A stretch of DNA of 64,000 nucleotides, taken from the NCBI GenBank assembly GCA_024235935.1, contig JACKLL010000004.1, forward strand, positions 186,001 through 250,000, in the 5' to 3' direction. Numbering within the stretch: the stretch's first letter is position 1; each line of letters begins with the position of its first letter. The position numbers and the translations under genes were made by a program. Below the pieces are notes generated by a model that was not told the DNA's origin, made no database searches, and was given only the letters and a program-made list of their open reading frames with translations. This DNA is from Rhodoferax sp. (GTDB lineage: Bacteria > Pseudomonadota > Gammaproteobacteria > Burkholderiales > Burkholderiaceae_C). Of the stretch, positions 54,236 to 62,789 are shown piece by piece.

Positions 54236-54970
54236 ATGGAACCCCATGCGCTGACCCTGGCCGGCAAGGTCGCCGTCATCACCGGCGCCGGGCGTGGCAT
54301 CGGCCGCGCCATCGCAATGGCGTATGCGCGGGCTGGCGCCGCGGTGGTGTGCGGCGCGCGCAGCCGCGGCGAAATCGAAGCGACCGTGGCCTTGATCGCG
54401 GCCAACGGAGGCACGGCAAGCGCCTGTGTAGCCGACGTCTGTTCGCATGCGTCGATGCAGGCCTTGTTCCAGCATGCCGCAGGCATCCACGGCGGTGTGG
54501 ACATCGTCGTCGCCAATGCCGGTGGCGGGTTTCACGCACATCACGTCGCCGACGCGGACCCGGTGCAGTGGGCCGAGACCATACAGACCAACCTGATCGG
54601 CGCCTTCCATACCGCACACGCGGCGATTCCTCACCTGCGTGCCCGGGGTGCCGGCAAGCTGATCTTCATGGGCTCGGGGGCTCGCAATGACACAGTCCCG
54701 GGAATGTCTGCGTACGCCGCATCCAAGCTGGCCTTGTGGAAGCTGACCCAGGTGCTGGCGATGGAGCTGCATGCGTACCGCATCAGCGTCAACGAACTGA
54801 TCCCCGGCCCGGTCAAGACCGCAATGACCGATTTCGGCGCGCGTTCGTTCGCGCCCAGCGAATGGGTCAAGGAGCCCGACGATGTGGTGCCGATGGCGAT
54901 GTTTCTTGCCACCCAGCCGGACATCGGGCCCACCGCGCAAAGCTTCAGCCTGATGCGCCGCGCCAACTAG
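54236..54970 (+). CDS. Short-chain dehydrogenase/reductase
   Basis: The 244-residue protein has TGAGRGIG, ANAGG, the catalytic Ser in FMGSGARND and YAASK. AAGGAGG precedes the ATG at 54236. It follows the previous SDR by 178 bp, which could hold a promoter. It ends the sugar-catabolic run and is convergent with the hydrolase-OsmC gene. Confidence 0.92.
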   Translation: MEPHALTLAGKVAVITGAGRGIGRAIAMAYARAGAAVVCGARSRGEIEATVALIAANGGTASACVADVCSHASMQALFQHAAGIHGGVDIVVANAGGGFHAHHVADADPVQWAETIQTNLIGAFHTAHAAIPHLRARGAGKLIFMGSGARNDTVPGMSAYAASKLALWKLTQVLAMELHAYRISVNELIPGPVKTAMTDFGARSFAPSEWVKEPDDVVPMAMFLATQPDIGPTAQSFSLMRRAN

Positions 54971-55107
54971 GCCGTACACCCGCGCGATCGAAGCTCCGTG
55001 GCGCCCACCGTGCGGCTCGGGGCCTCCCGGGACGGCATTGCCCCTGCAGACACGGTGCCCGCGCCACGGCCATCGCCATCGCCGTCGCGCCTGCGCCAGT
55101 GGATGAC

Positions 55108-56418
55108 CTATGGCGTGCTGGTCGTCCGGTCTTCGTCTGCGTGCACGAGCGTGGTCTGAATCTGCACCTCCGACGTCAGCGTCCGATGTACCGGACATTT
55201 GTTCGCCATCTCCAGCAGGCTTTGCCGCTGCGCCGCGTCCAGCTGGCCCTCGAGCGTGATCCGCCGCTCGAAGCGGTCGATCGTGCGCGCCGATGCGGTC
55301 GCACGCGTACCGTCGGCCTCGGCGGCATCCACACGGCTGTGGCGCAGGGCTACCGAGACGCGTGCCAGCGGCCATTGGCGACGGTCTGCGACCATGCGGA
55401 TCGTGATGGCGGTACAGGCGCCCAACGCAGCGGTCAGCATCTGGTGGGGCGTCGGCCCCACATCCTGCCCGCCGACGTCGGCCGGCTCATCGGCCTGCCA
55501 TTGGTGCCGGCCGGCCCGGATGTCCACGGTATAGGGTCCGCTGCCACGCTCGGCGACGTGGACCACGTCGTCTTGCGGCGCAGCGGCTGTACCGGCCTGC
55601 GCCGCATCATTCGCCATCGCCATGGGGGACAGCTGCGGGATCCGGCTGCGGGATTGCGGTGTGCCCAGGTAGCGCCGCGCCCAGGTCGCCATCACATCGG
55701 CGGCAAACTGGGCGTCTTCGGGACGGGTCAGCAAATGGTCTGCGCCATCGAGCGCCACGAAGGACTTGGGATGCATCGCCGCCTGATAGATCCGGGCCGC
55801 GTTGTCGACGGCCACGGTCTCGTCCAGCGGCGCATGCAGGAGCATCAGCGGGCGTCGCAGCGCATGGATGCGCTCGACCTGCCGCTGCTCCTTCAGGTCA
55901 TCGATGAAGGCACGCCGGATGGTGAAGGGCCGGCCGGCCAGCTGCACCGTGGCTTCGCCCTCGGCATGGATCTGCGCCACGCCCTCACCCAGCTGGTGCA
56001 CCACATGGGCCGGATCGCACGGCGCACCGATCGTGGCCACCGCGCGGTTGTCCGGTTCGCGCCCGGCCGCGGCAAGCACCGCAGCGCCGCCCAGCGAATG
56101 GCCGATCAGCAGCGACGGTGCACCGTGCTCGGCCCGCAACCAGTCGGCGGCCGCGATCAGGTCGTCCACGTTCGAGCTGAAATGGGTATTGGCAAAGTCA
56201 CCGTCACTGCCGCCCAGGCCGGTGAAGTCGAACCGCAGCACGCCAAAGCCGGCTTGCGCCAGCGCGCGCGAGATGTAGGCTGCGGCCTTGCTGTCCTTGG
56301 AACAGGTGAAGCAATGCGCGAATATCGCCCAGGCATGGGGCGGCTGGTCCGGCGTGTCGAGCCGGCCTGCCAGCGTGGCACCCTGGCTGCCGGGGAATGC
56401 GATCTTGTGTGTGGGCAT
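55108..56418 (-). CDS. Bifunctional alpha/beta hydrolase-OsmC fusion
   Basis: The 436-residue protein joins an alpha/beta hydrolase (GHSLGGAAV nucleophile elbow near residue 105, GADHLL for the His) to an OsmC domain at the C-terminus. The OsmC part has LGACTAITIRM (first peroxidatic Cys) and NKCPVHRTL (second Cys), the pair that reduces organic hydroperoxides. Such fusions are widespread in proteobacteria. AGGAGG before the ATG at 56418 decides the start. Confidence 0.93.
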   Translation of the reverse strand: MPTHKIAFPGSQGATLAGRLDTPDQPPHAWAIFAHCFTCSKDSKAAAYISRALAQAGFGVLRFDFTGLGGSDGDFANTHFSSNVDDLIAAADWLRAEHGAPSLLIGHSLGGAAVLAAAGREPDNRAVATIGAPCDPAHVVHQLGEGVAQIHAEGEATVQLAGRPFTIRRAFIDDLKEQRQVERIHALRRPLMLLHAPLDETVAVDNAARIYQAAMHPKSFVALDGADHLLTRPEDAQFAADVMATWARRYLGTPQSRSRIPQLSPMAMANDAAQAGTAAAPQDDVVHVAERGSGPYTVDIRAGRHQWQADEPADVGGQDVGPTPHQMLTAALGACTAITIRMVADRRQWPLARVSVALRHSRVDAAEADGTRATASARTIDRFERRITLEGQLDAAQRQSLLEMANKCPVHRTLTSEVQIQTTLVHADEDRTTSTP

Positions 56419-56603
56419 GAATGGAACCTCCTGGTGTTGCGCCCAGGCCTGGAACTGTCGAGGCAGGCCTGGGGTCTGGCCGGGCTGGGGCAAGCGCTCA
56501 TGGCATGGGACACCGCCTTACGCCACAACGGTACCACCATCACGCAAATGCAGCCGGCTCCACCGGCCATGACGGCCCCGCTCCCGCAAGGCGCGGGTGC
56601 CGC

Positions 56604-57419
56604 TCAGGGGTTCGCCCGCAAGCTCGCGCGCTGGAGGATCTGCTGGGCGCGGGCGATGACCGGTCGGTCCACCATCTGCCCGTCCACCCGCTGCGCACCC
56701 GAGCCGGCCTGCTGCGCCAGCGCCATGATGCGCTGGGCCCACTGCAGCTGCGCCTGTGTGGGCGCAAAGCCGCTCAGCACCGGTGCCAGCTGCGCCGGAT
56801 GGATGCACAGCTTGGCACCAAAACCTGCGCGTGCGGCCCGCCGTGCATCTCCCTTGACCAGGGCAGGATCCTGCAATGCCATCGTCACCCCGTCCACCGG
56901 CGGCGGCAGACCGGCGGCCGCGCAGTGGGTGAGCAGCTGCAGGCGTGCCGGCCACAGCAGATCCCAGTCGTCTTCACAACCCAGATCGGCCGACAGATCG
57001 GCGGCACCAAAGGCCAGCCGCGTGATGCGCGGATGCCGGCAGATCTCCGCCAGTGCCAGCATGCCGCGGGCCGACTCGATCAGGCCGAGCACCGGCAAGT
57101 CGACATCCAGCGCCTGCAGGTCCGCGGCAGAATCCGTCTTGGCCAGCACCACACCGGCCAGCGCGGACCGGTGGCTGTGCACCAGGGCCAGATCCTGGGC
57201 GAACCAGGGTGTACCGACACCATTGATGCGCACCCACGGCGGGGGACAACCCGCTTGCAGCACGGTCTCGAGCTGCGTGCGCGCATGGTCCTTGTCGCAC
57301 GCATCGACCGCGTCCTCCAGGTCGGCGATGACGGCATGGGCTCCGGCCGCGAACGCCTTGGCCAGGCGCTCCGGCCGCGTCGCCGGAACAAACAGCCAGG
57401 TGACGGCCTGCGCAGCCAT
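56604..57419 (-). CDS. CitE/HpcH-like CoA ester lyase
   Basis: The 271-residue TIM-barrel protein has the family start FVPATRPERLAKA, the conserved DLEDAV (metal Asp/Glu) and LIESARGMLALAEI motifs, and KLCIHPAQ near the C-terminus. Members cleave or condense CoA thioesters (citramalyl-CoA, malyl-CoA, beta-methylmalyl-CoA). Its start overlaps the stop of the hydratase gene by one base, suggesting consecutive steps: hydration then lyase cleavage. Confidence 0.9.
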   Translation of the reverse strand: MAAQAVTWLFVPATRPERLAKAFAAGAHAVIADLEDAVDACDKDHARTQLETVLQAGCPPPWVRINGVGTPWFAQDLALVHSHRSALAGVVLAKTDSAADLQALDVDLPVLGLIESARGMLALAEICRHPRITRLAFGAADLSADLGCEDDWDLLWPARLQLLTHCAAAGLPPPVDGVTMALQDPALVKGDARRAARAGFGAKLCIHPAQLAPVLSGFAPTQAQLQWAQRIMALAQQAGSGAQRVDGQMVDRPVIARAQQILQRASLRANP

Positions 57420-58309
57420 CAGGCCAGCACCACCTGGGCGTCCAGGCCGACATCACCGACATTGTTGGTCGACCAGACATCCATGGCATGGGCATCCGCC
57501 CCGGGGGATGCGTGCAGGTGGAACCCGCACAGGTCGAACGTCGGCCGTTTGGCGCGAAAGCTGAAACTGCGGATGAACCGGCCCGGTGCCAGCGTGTTTT
57601 CCACGAAGCCGAGCAACATCGTCGCAATCAGCGGGCCGTGTACGACCAGGCCGGGGTAGCCTTCGACGCTGCGGCAATAGTCGCCGTCGTAATGGATGCG
57701 ATGGCCGTTGAAGGTCGCCGCCGAATAGCGGAACAGCATCACCGCATCGGCCGTCACCGCCTGCTGCTGCGCGCCCGCGCGCTCGAAGCGATGTTCGCCG
57801 GCCTGCGCGCGCGCACCCAGCTGCGCCAGCGCAGCCTTCTCGGCGTCGGTCGGCCCGTCGCGGTAGACGATGTCGTGTTCCTCGTCGAGCAGCAGGCCGT
57901 CCGCGTCCCGGTACTGGTGGGCCAGCGTCACGAACACCATGTCGCCGCTACGGCCGGACTTGCGCGCCACGCTGGCGATGCGGGTGTCCCGCGTCACGGT
58001 CGAGCCGACGACAAACGCGCGGGTCCAGTTCAGCCGGCTGCCCGCCCACATGCGCCGCGGCAGGCTGACCGGCGGCAGGAAGTCGCCGCGCTGGGGATGG
58101 CCATCGTCCCCGAGCCGGGACTGCAACTCCAGCGGATTGAAATAGGCCCAGTGCCAGCCCGCCGGCAAGGGCGCCGCATCGGGCCGGGCCAGCCGGCCCG
58201 CGTCGTTCAGCGTGGCTGCCAGCTGGCGCACCTGCACGCCATGGATGACATCGGTCAGCGACTGGCTGCGCCCGACCCAGTCTTCGATGGCGGAATCGGT
58301 CGATGGCAT
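57419..58309 (-). CDS. MaoC-family acyl-CoA hydratase, mesaconyl-CoA hydratase-like
   Basis: The protein has two hotdog halves: an N-terminal FAS1-type half (GDFLPPVSLPRRMWAGSRL) and a C-terminal half with FRYSAATFNGHRIHYD, the catalytic Asp/His region. Its length (about 296 residues) and order match mesaconyl-C4-CoA hydratase-like proteins. It would hydrate an unsaturated acyl-CoA made by the preceding acyl-CoA dehydrogenase. An in-frame start five residues earlier, at 58324, abuts the acyl-CoA dehydrogenase stop. Confidence 0.88.
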   Translation of the reverse strand: MPSTDSAIEDWVGRSQSLTDVIHGVQVRQLAATLNDAGRLARPDAAPLPAGWHWAYFNPLELQSRLGDDGHPQRGDFLPPVSLPRRMWAGSRLNWTRAFVVGSTVTRDTRIASVARKSGRSGDMVFVTLAHQYRDADGLLLDEEHDIVYRDGPTDAEKAALAQLGARAQAGEHRFERAGAQQQAVTADAVMLFRYSAATFNGHRIHYDGDYCRSVEGYPGLVVHGPLIATMLLGFVENTLAPGRFIRSFSFRAKRPTFDLCGFHLHASPGADAHAMDVWSTNNVGDVGLDAQVVLA

Positions 58310-58324
58310 GGCAGTCTCTTTCAT

Positions 58325-59494
58325 TCAGTACGAACGCGGCATGCCCAGCACATGCTCGCCGAGGTAGGACAGGATCAGGTTGGTCGAGATCGGCGCCACC
58401 TGGTAGAGCCGGGTTTCGCGGAACTTGCGCTCCACATCGTATTCGGCGGCAAAGCCGAATCCACCATGGGTCTGCAGGCAGACGTTGGCTGCCTCCCACG
58501 ATGCGTCTGCCGCCAGCAGCTTGGACATGTTGGCCTGCGCGCCGCAGTTCTGGCCGGCGTCGAACAAGGCGGCCGCGTGGTAGCGCATCAAGCTGGCGGC
58601 CTCGACGTTCACATAGGCGCGGGCGATCGGAAACTGCACGCCCTGGTTCTGCCCGATCGGACGGTCGAACACCACCCGGTCCTTGGCGTATGCGGTGGCC
58701 TTGTCGATGAACCAGTAGCCGTCGCCGACACATTCGGCAGCAATCAGAATGCGCTCCGCATTCAAGCCATCGAGGATGTAATGCAGCCCCTTGCCTTCCT
58801 CGCCGATGCGGTTCTCCACCGGAATGCGCAGCTTGTCGATGAAGATCTCGTTGGTCTCGTGGTTGACCATGTTGCGGATCGGCCGCACCGTGATGGTCTT
58901 GCCGATCTCGTCGCGCAGGTCGACCAGGAATACCGACAGGCCTTCGCTTTTTTTCTTGACCTCGGCCAGAGGCGTGGTGCGCGCCAGCAGCAGCATGTAG
59001 TCCGAATGCTGCAGCCGCGAGGTCCAGACCTTCTGGCCACTCACCTCGTAGTGGTCGCCCTTGCGCACCGCCACGGTCTTGAGCTTGGTGGTGTCGCTGC
59101 CGGTCGTGGGCTCGGTCACCGCCATCGACTGCATGCGGATCTCGCCGCGCGCGATGCGGGGCAGCAGGTCCTGCTTCTGCTTGTCGGAGCCGTGGCGCAC
59201 CACGCATCCCATCACGTACATCTGGCCATGGCAGGCGCCCGAATTGCCACCGGCACGGTTGATCTCCTCCATCACCACACTGGCTTCAGTCAGCGAAAGG
59301 CTGGAGCCGCCATATTCCTCGGGGATCAGCGCCGACAGCCAGCCGGCGTCGGTCAGGGCCTTGACGAAGGCGTCCGGAAAGGCGCGCGCCTCGTCGACCT
59401 CCTGCCAATAGCGGGAGTCGAATTGCGTGACGACCGCGCGCACACCGTCGCGCAGTTCGGTGTAGGCGTGGGGAGAGTTCGGGTGTACGTTCAT
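58325..59494 (-). CDS. Acyl-CoA dehydrogenase
   Basis: The 389-residue flavoprotein has AVTEPTTGSDTTKLKT (FAD/substrate motif) and the C-terminal QTHGGFGFAAEYDVERKFRETRLYQVAPIS segment with the region of the catalytic base. It introduces the double bond that the next enzyme hydrates. It is the first of three adjacent genes (dehydrogenase, hydratase, lyase) with 0-1 bp junctions. Confidence 0.94.
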   Translation of the reverse strand: MNVHPNSPHAYTELRDGVRAVVTQFDSRYWQEVDEARAFPDAFVKALTDAGWLSALIPEEYGGSSLSLTEASVVMEEINRAGGNSGACHGQMYVMGCVVRHGSDKQKQDLLPRIARGEIRMQSMAVTEPTTGSDTTKLKTVAVRKGDHYEVSGQKVWTSRLQHSDYMLLLARTTPLAEVKKKSEGLSVFLVDLRDEIGKTITVRPIRNMVNHETNEIFIDKLRIPVENRIGEEGKGLHYILDGLNAERILIAAECVGDGYWFIDKATAYAKDRVVFDRPIGQNQGVQFPIARAYVNVEAASLMRYHAAALFDAGQNCGAQANMSKLLAADASWEAANVCLQTHGGFGFAAEYDVERKFRETRLYQVAPISTNLILSYLGEHVLGMPRSY

Positions 59495-59535
59495 CAGCGA
59501 ATGTTCCTAAGGACAGATCAGACAGATCAGGCAGG

Positions 59536-60315
59536 TCAGGCCGCACTGGCGAACATCTGTCCGCCGTCGATATTGAGCACGCTGCCGCTGAGGTAGCCAC
59601 AGCGCGGCGAACAGCCGAACACGGCGAGGTCGGCAATCTCCTGCGGCTCGGTCATGCGACCGAAGGGCAGCTTCTTGGCAAGTTCCAGCCAGCGGTCCGC
59701 GTCGCCGAGTCGGGACGCCGCCTGGGCACGCAGGACCGCTTCGATGCGGTCGCTGCGGGTCGGCGACGGGTTGATGCCGAACACCCGCACGCCATGCTGC
59801 GGGCTTGCCGCGCCTATGGCCTGCGTGAATGCGATCAGAGCCGCGTTGGCCGTCGAGCCACAGATGTATTCCGCGCGCGGTGCAACCCCCGCCATGCCGA
59901 TGATGTTGGCAATCACGCCCGAACCCCGCGCCTGCATCAGCGGCAGCACCGCCCGGATCAGGTTGATGTAGCCGAACAGCTTGAGCTCCCAGGCCTGGCG
60001 CCAGCGGGCGTCGTCGACATCGGCCAGGCCACCGCCCGGTATGGCGCCGGCATTGTTGACCAGGATGTCGACCTCGCCCATTTGCGCAACCAGTGCTGCC
60101 AGGCCATCGGCTGTGGACAGGTCGCAGGCCAGCGTGGTCGGCGTCACGCCGGTTTCGGCTGCGACCGTGTCACAGGCCTTTTGCAGCGTCGCGGCAGTGC
60201 GCGACACCAGCACCGGCTGCGCGCCCTCGCGCGCGAACGAGATCGCCGTGGCCAGACCGATGCCCTTGGAGCCACCGGTGATCAGCACACGCCGGGCCTT
60301 GAGTTGGAGATCCAT
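59536..60315 (-). CDS. SDR-fold protein with degenerate active site
   Basis: The 259-residue protein keeps the cofactor motif TGGSKGIG (residues 13-20) and NNAG, but its active site is changed. The usual YxxxK reads YICGS, so the Lys is Ser, and the Ser 13 residues before the Tyr is Asn. It may bind NAD(P) without classical redox chemistry, or use another mechanism. It sits upstream of the acyl-CoA dehydrogenase on the same strand. Confidence 0.8.
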   Translation of the reverse strand: MDLQLKARRVLITGGSKGIGLATAISFAREGAQPVLVSRTAATLQKACDTVAAETGVTPTTLACDLSTADGLAALVAQMGEVDILVNNAGAIPGGGLADVDDARWRQAWELKLFGYINLIRAVLPLMQARGSGVIANIIGMAGVAPRAEYICGSTANAALIAFTQAIGAASPQHGVRVFGINPSPTRSDRIEAVLRAQAASRLGDADRWLELAKKLPFGRMTEPQEIADLAVFGCSPRCGYLSGSVLNIDGGQMFASAA

Positions 60316-60333
60316 GAGGTTTCCTTGTTGCGT

Positions 60334-61218
60334 TCAGACTTTGGCCGCAGGTGCCGGCACCTGCGCGGTGTACCAGTCTGCGATGTCGGCGCCCTGCACA
60401 AAGCACACGCCTGGCGTGTTTTGCAGCAGGTCGAGCATGCGCTCGAACGAGCCGAAACGGTGGGGCACGCCGATCAGGTGCGGATGCAGACCCAGCGCCA
60501 GCACCCGCGGACGCTGCCGGGCCTCGCGCGTGAACAGGGCCACGGTGCGCTGCAGCCGCTCGAACATTTCGTCCGAGCTGTGCTTCTCGACCGCGTAGAT
60601 GATGGAGTCGTTGATCTCCAGGTTGTACGGCAGGCTCAGCAGCGGACCCTCGGCGGTCGTCATCCAGTTCGGCACGTCGTCGACGACCCAGTCGAAGACA
60701 TAGTCGATGCCGGCCTTCTTCAGCACCTCCGGCGTGGTGTGGCTTTCGCGCAGTCCGGGGCCGAGCCAGCCGCGCGGGCGCTGGCCGGTAAAGGCCTCGA
60801 TCATGTCCAGGCTGGTCTGCACGACCTCCTCTTCAGCGCCGGCATGGTTGAGCGCCTTCTGGTGCACGCCATGGCCGATGAATTCCCAACCGGCGGCATG
60901 CATGGCCTCGGCTGCGCGCGGATAGGCATGGATCACACCGGCATTGCAGCTGGTCGAAGCCTTGAGGCCCCGCGAGGTGATCGCCTCGAGGATGCGCGGC
61001 AATCCGCAGCGCATGCCGTAGTCGACCCAGCTGAAGTTGGGCACGTCGGGAACCGTCTCTCGGCCATGGGGCGGCGTGATGATGGTGCGCGGCATCGGCG
61101 CGTCGAACTCCCAGTGTTCGACATTGACGACCAGGTGCACCAGGATGTTGCCTTCGGGATACGCCTGCAGCGCCGGGCCTTCGTTCGAAAAGCGGTAGGG
61201 AATGCGGGGATTGGCCAT
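60334..61218 (-). CDS. Polysaccharide deacetylase-fold amidohydrolase (PuuE-like)
   Basis: The 294-residue protein has the NodB-like barrel with VNVEHWEFD (the Asp-containing motif is modified), STSCNAGV, and GHGVHQ and LHPHLIGVP carrying metal His. Relatives include allantoinase PuuE and cyclic-amide hydrolases, so the substrate is likely a small cyclic amide or acylated compound rather than a polymer. Located between the SDR and the ABC importer. Confidence 0.82.
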   Translation of the reverse strand: MANPRIPYRFSNEGPALQAYPEGNILVHLVVNVEHWEFDAPMPRTIITPPHGRETVPDVPNFSWVDYGMRCGLPRILEAITSRGLKASTSCNAGVIHAYPRAAEAMHAAGWEFIGHGVHQKALNHAGAEEEVVQTSLDMIEAFTGQRPRGWLGPGLRESHTTPEVLKKAGIDYVFDWVVDDVPNWMTTAEGPLLSLPYNLEINDSIIYAVEKHSSDEMFERLQRTVALFTREARQRPRVLALGLHPHLIGVPHRFGSFERMLDLLQNTPGVCFVQGADIADWYTAQVPAPAAKV

Positions 61219-61232
61219 GGGGGCTTTCGTTT

Positions 61233-61982
61233 TCAGTGGCGGATCTGCTTGAGGATCTCGCGTTTCATTGCATTGAAGTTTTCCGAGGTCGTGTCCTCGA
61301 TCGTGCGCGGCCGGCTCAACGGCACCGTGATGCGCGCCTGGATGCGGCCCGGGCGCGCCGACATGACATACACCGTGTCGGCCAGGAACAGCGCCTCGTC
61401 GATGTCGTGCGTCACGAACACGATGGTCGGCTTGAGCTGCTGCCAGACGGTCAGCAGCAGCTCCTGCATGCTCAGCCGGGTCTGGGCGTCGAGCGCACCG
61501 AACGGCTCGTCCATCAGCAGCACCTTGGAGCCCATGGTCAGGATGCGCGCAATGCCGACGCGCTGGCGCATGCCACCGGAGAGCTGCACCGGCAGGTGGT
61601 TCTTGAAGTCCGACAGGCCGACGATGCGCAGCATGTCGTGGGCGCGGGCCTCGTAGCTGCTGGCTGGAAGGCCCTGGGTCTTGGGCCCGAAGATGACGTT
61701 CTCCCAGACCGAGAGCCACGGAAACAGCGCCGCTTCCTGGAAGACGACACCGCGGTCCGGACCGGGTTTGTCCACAGCCTTGCCATCGACCGTCAGGCTG
61801 CCGGCACTGGCCTTCTCGAAGCCGGCGACCAGGTTCAGCAAGGTCGACTTGCCGCAGCCGGAGGGGCCCAGCAAGGCGATGAATTCGCCGGGTTTGACGT
61901 CGAGTTCGACCTTGTCCAGCGCCTGCACCGGCGGGTCGGTCGGATAGATCTTGTCGAGTTGTTGCGCGAGGATTGCAGACAT
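61233..61982 (-). CDS. ABC transporter ATP-binding protein (nitrate/sulfonate/taurine type)
   Basis: The 249-residue protein has Walker A GPSGCGKST, signature LSGGMRQRVGIAR, Walker B LLMDEPFGALD and the switch His (THDIDEALFL). It energises the importer formed with the permease 5 bp upstream and the binding protein. The substrate is not defined. Confidence 0.95.
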   Translation of the reverse strand: MSAILAQQLDKIYPTDPPVQALDKVELDVKPGEFIALLGPSGCGKSTLLNLVAGFEKASAGSLTVDGKAVDKPGPDRGVVFQEAALFPWLSVWENVIFGPKTQGLPASSYEARAHDMLRIVGLSDFKNHLPVQLSGGMRQRVGIARILTMGSKVLLMDEPFGALDAQTRLSMQELLLTVWQQLKPTIVFVTHDIDEALFLADTVYVMSARPGRIQARITVPLSRPRTIEDTTSENFNAMKREILKQIRH

Positions 61983-61987
61983 GGCGT

Positions 61988-62779
61988 TCAGTGGTTCTGG
62001 AGAATGCGCCAGCGCAGGACGCGGCGTTCGAGCATCACGATCAGGCGATCGCTGATGTAACCCATGGCGCCGATCGACACCATGTCGGCCAGCACGATGT
62101 CCATGCGGCCCACGTAGTAGGCATCCCACAGCACGTAGCCGAGACCGGATTTCACGGCCACCATCTCGGACACGATGACAGCGGTCCAGGAAATGCCCAG
62201 CCCGATGCGCATGCCGGTGAAAACCGATGGCATGGCCGCCGGCAGCACCACCCGGCGCAGCAGCTGCGCCCGCGTGGCCCCCATCATGGTCGCGGCCCGC
62301 ACCAGGTTGCGCTCGACATCGCGCGCGCCCTGCGTGGTATTGACGACGATGGCGTAGAAGCCGCCCAGGAAGATCAGGAACACCGAGCCCATGTCGCGGA
62401 TGCCGAACAGCGCGATCGAGAACGGCAGCCAGGCGGTGATCGGGATCGGGCGCAGGCTTTGCACCAGCGGATCGAACAGCTGCGCGATCAGGCGACTCCA
62501 GCCAATCATCAGCCCGAGGGGAATTCCGATGACTGCCGCGAGCGTGAAGCCCTGCGCCACCCGCATCGAGGAGTACTGGACGTTGGACAGCCAGGTTCCG
62601 GAATAGGGATTCAGGCCCATACCGGAAGCGCCGAAGACCCACCCCTGCCAGCCCTGCAGCACGGCCAGCGGCGTGGGGACGATGCCGGCCATGTCCTGTC
62701 GGCTGCCGACGATCTGCCAGACCGCGAGCACGGCAAGCGGCACCAGGATGCCGATGATGAATTGCTTCAGACGCTTCAT
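61988..62779 (-). CDS. ABC transporter permease (SsuC/TauC type)
   Basis: The 263-residue protein has six helices and the conserved EAA loop (RAATMMGATRAQLLRRVVLPAAMPSV). It forms the membrane channel of the importer with the downstream ATPase. Confidence 0.95.
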   Translation of the reverse strand: MKRLKQFIIGILVPLAVLAVWQIVGSRQDMAGIVPTPLAVLQGWQGWVFGASGMGLNPYSGTWLSNVQYSSMRVAQGFTLAAVIGIPLGLMIGWSRLIAQLFDPLVQSLRPIPITAWLPFSIALFGIRDMGSVFLIFLGGFYAIVVNTTQGARDVERNLVRAATMMGATRAQLLRRVVLPAAMPSVFTGMRIGLGISWTAVIVSEMVAVKSGLGYVLWDAYYVGRMDIVLADMVSIGAMGYISDRLIVMLERRVLRWRILQNH

Positions 62780-62789
62780 GGGAGGCCCA

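Noticed and set aside
54736..57564. 942-codon plus-strand reading frame over the OsmC and CitE genes
   Set aside because: It runs antisense to well-recognised genes and has an Arg/Pro-rich, low-complexity composition expected from the complement of GC-rich codons.
57488..59596. 702-codon plus-strand reading frame
   Set aside because: Antisense to the MaoC-like and acyl-CoA dehydrogenase genes, with no domain recognised.
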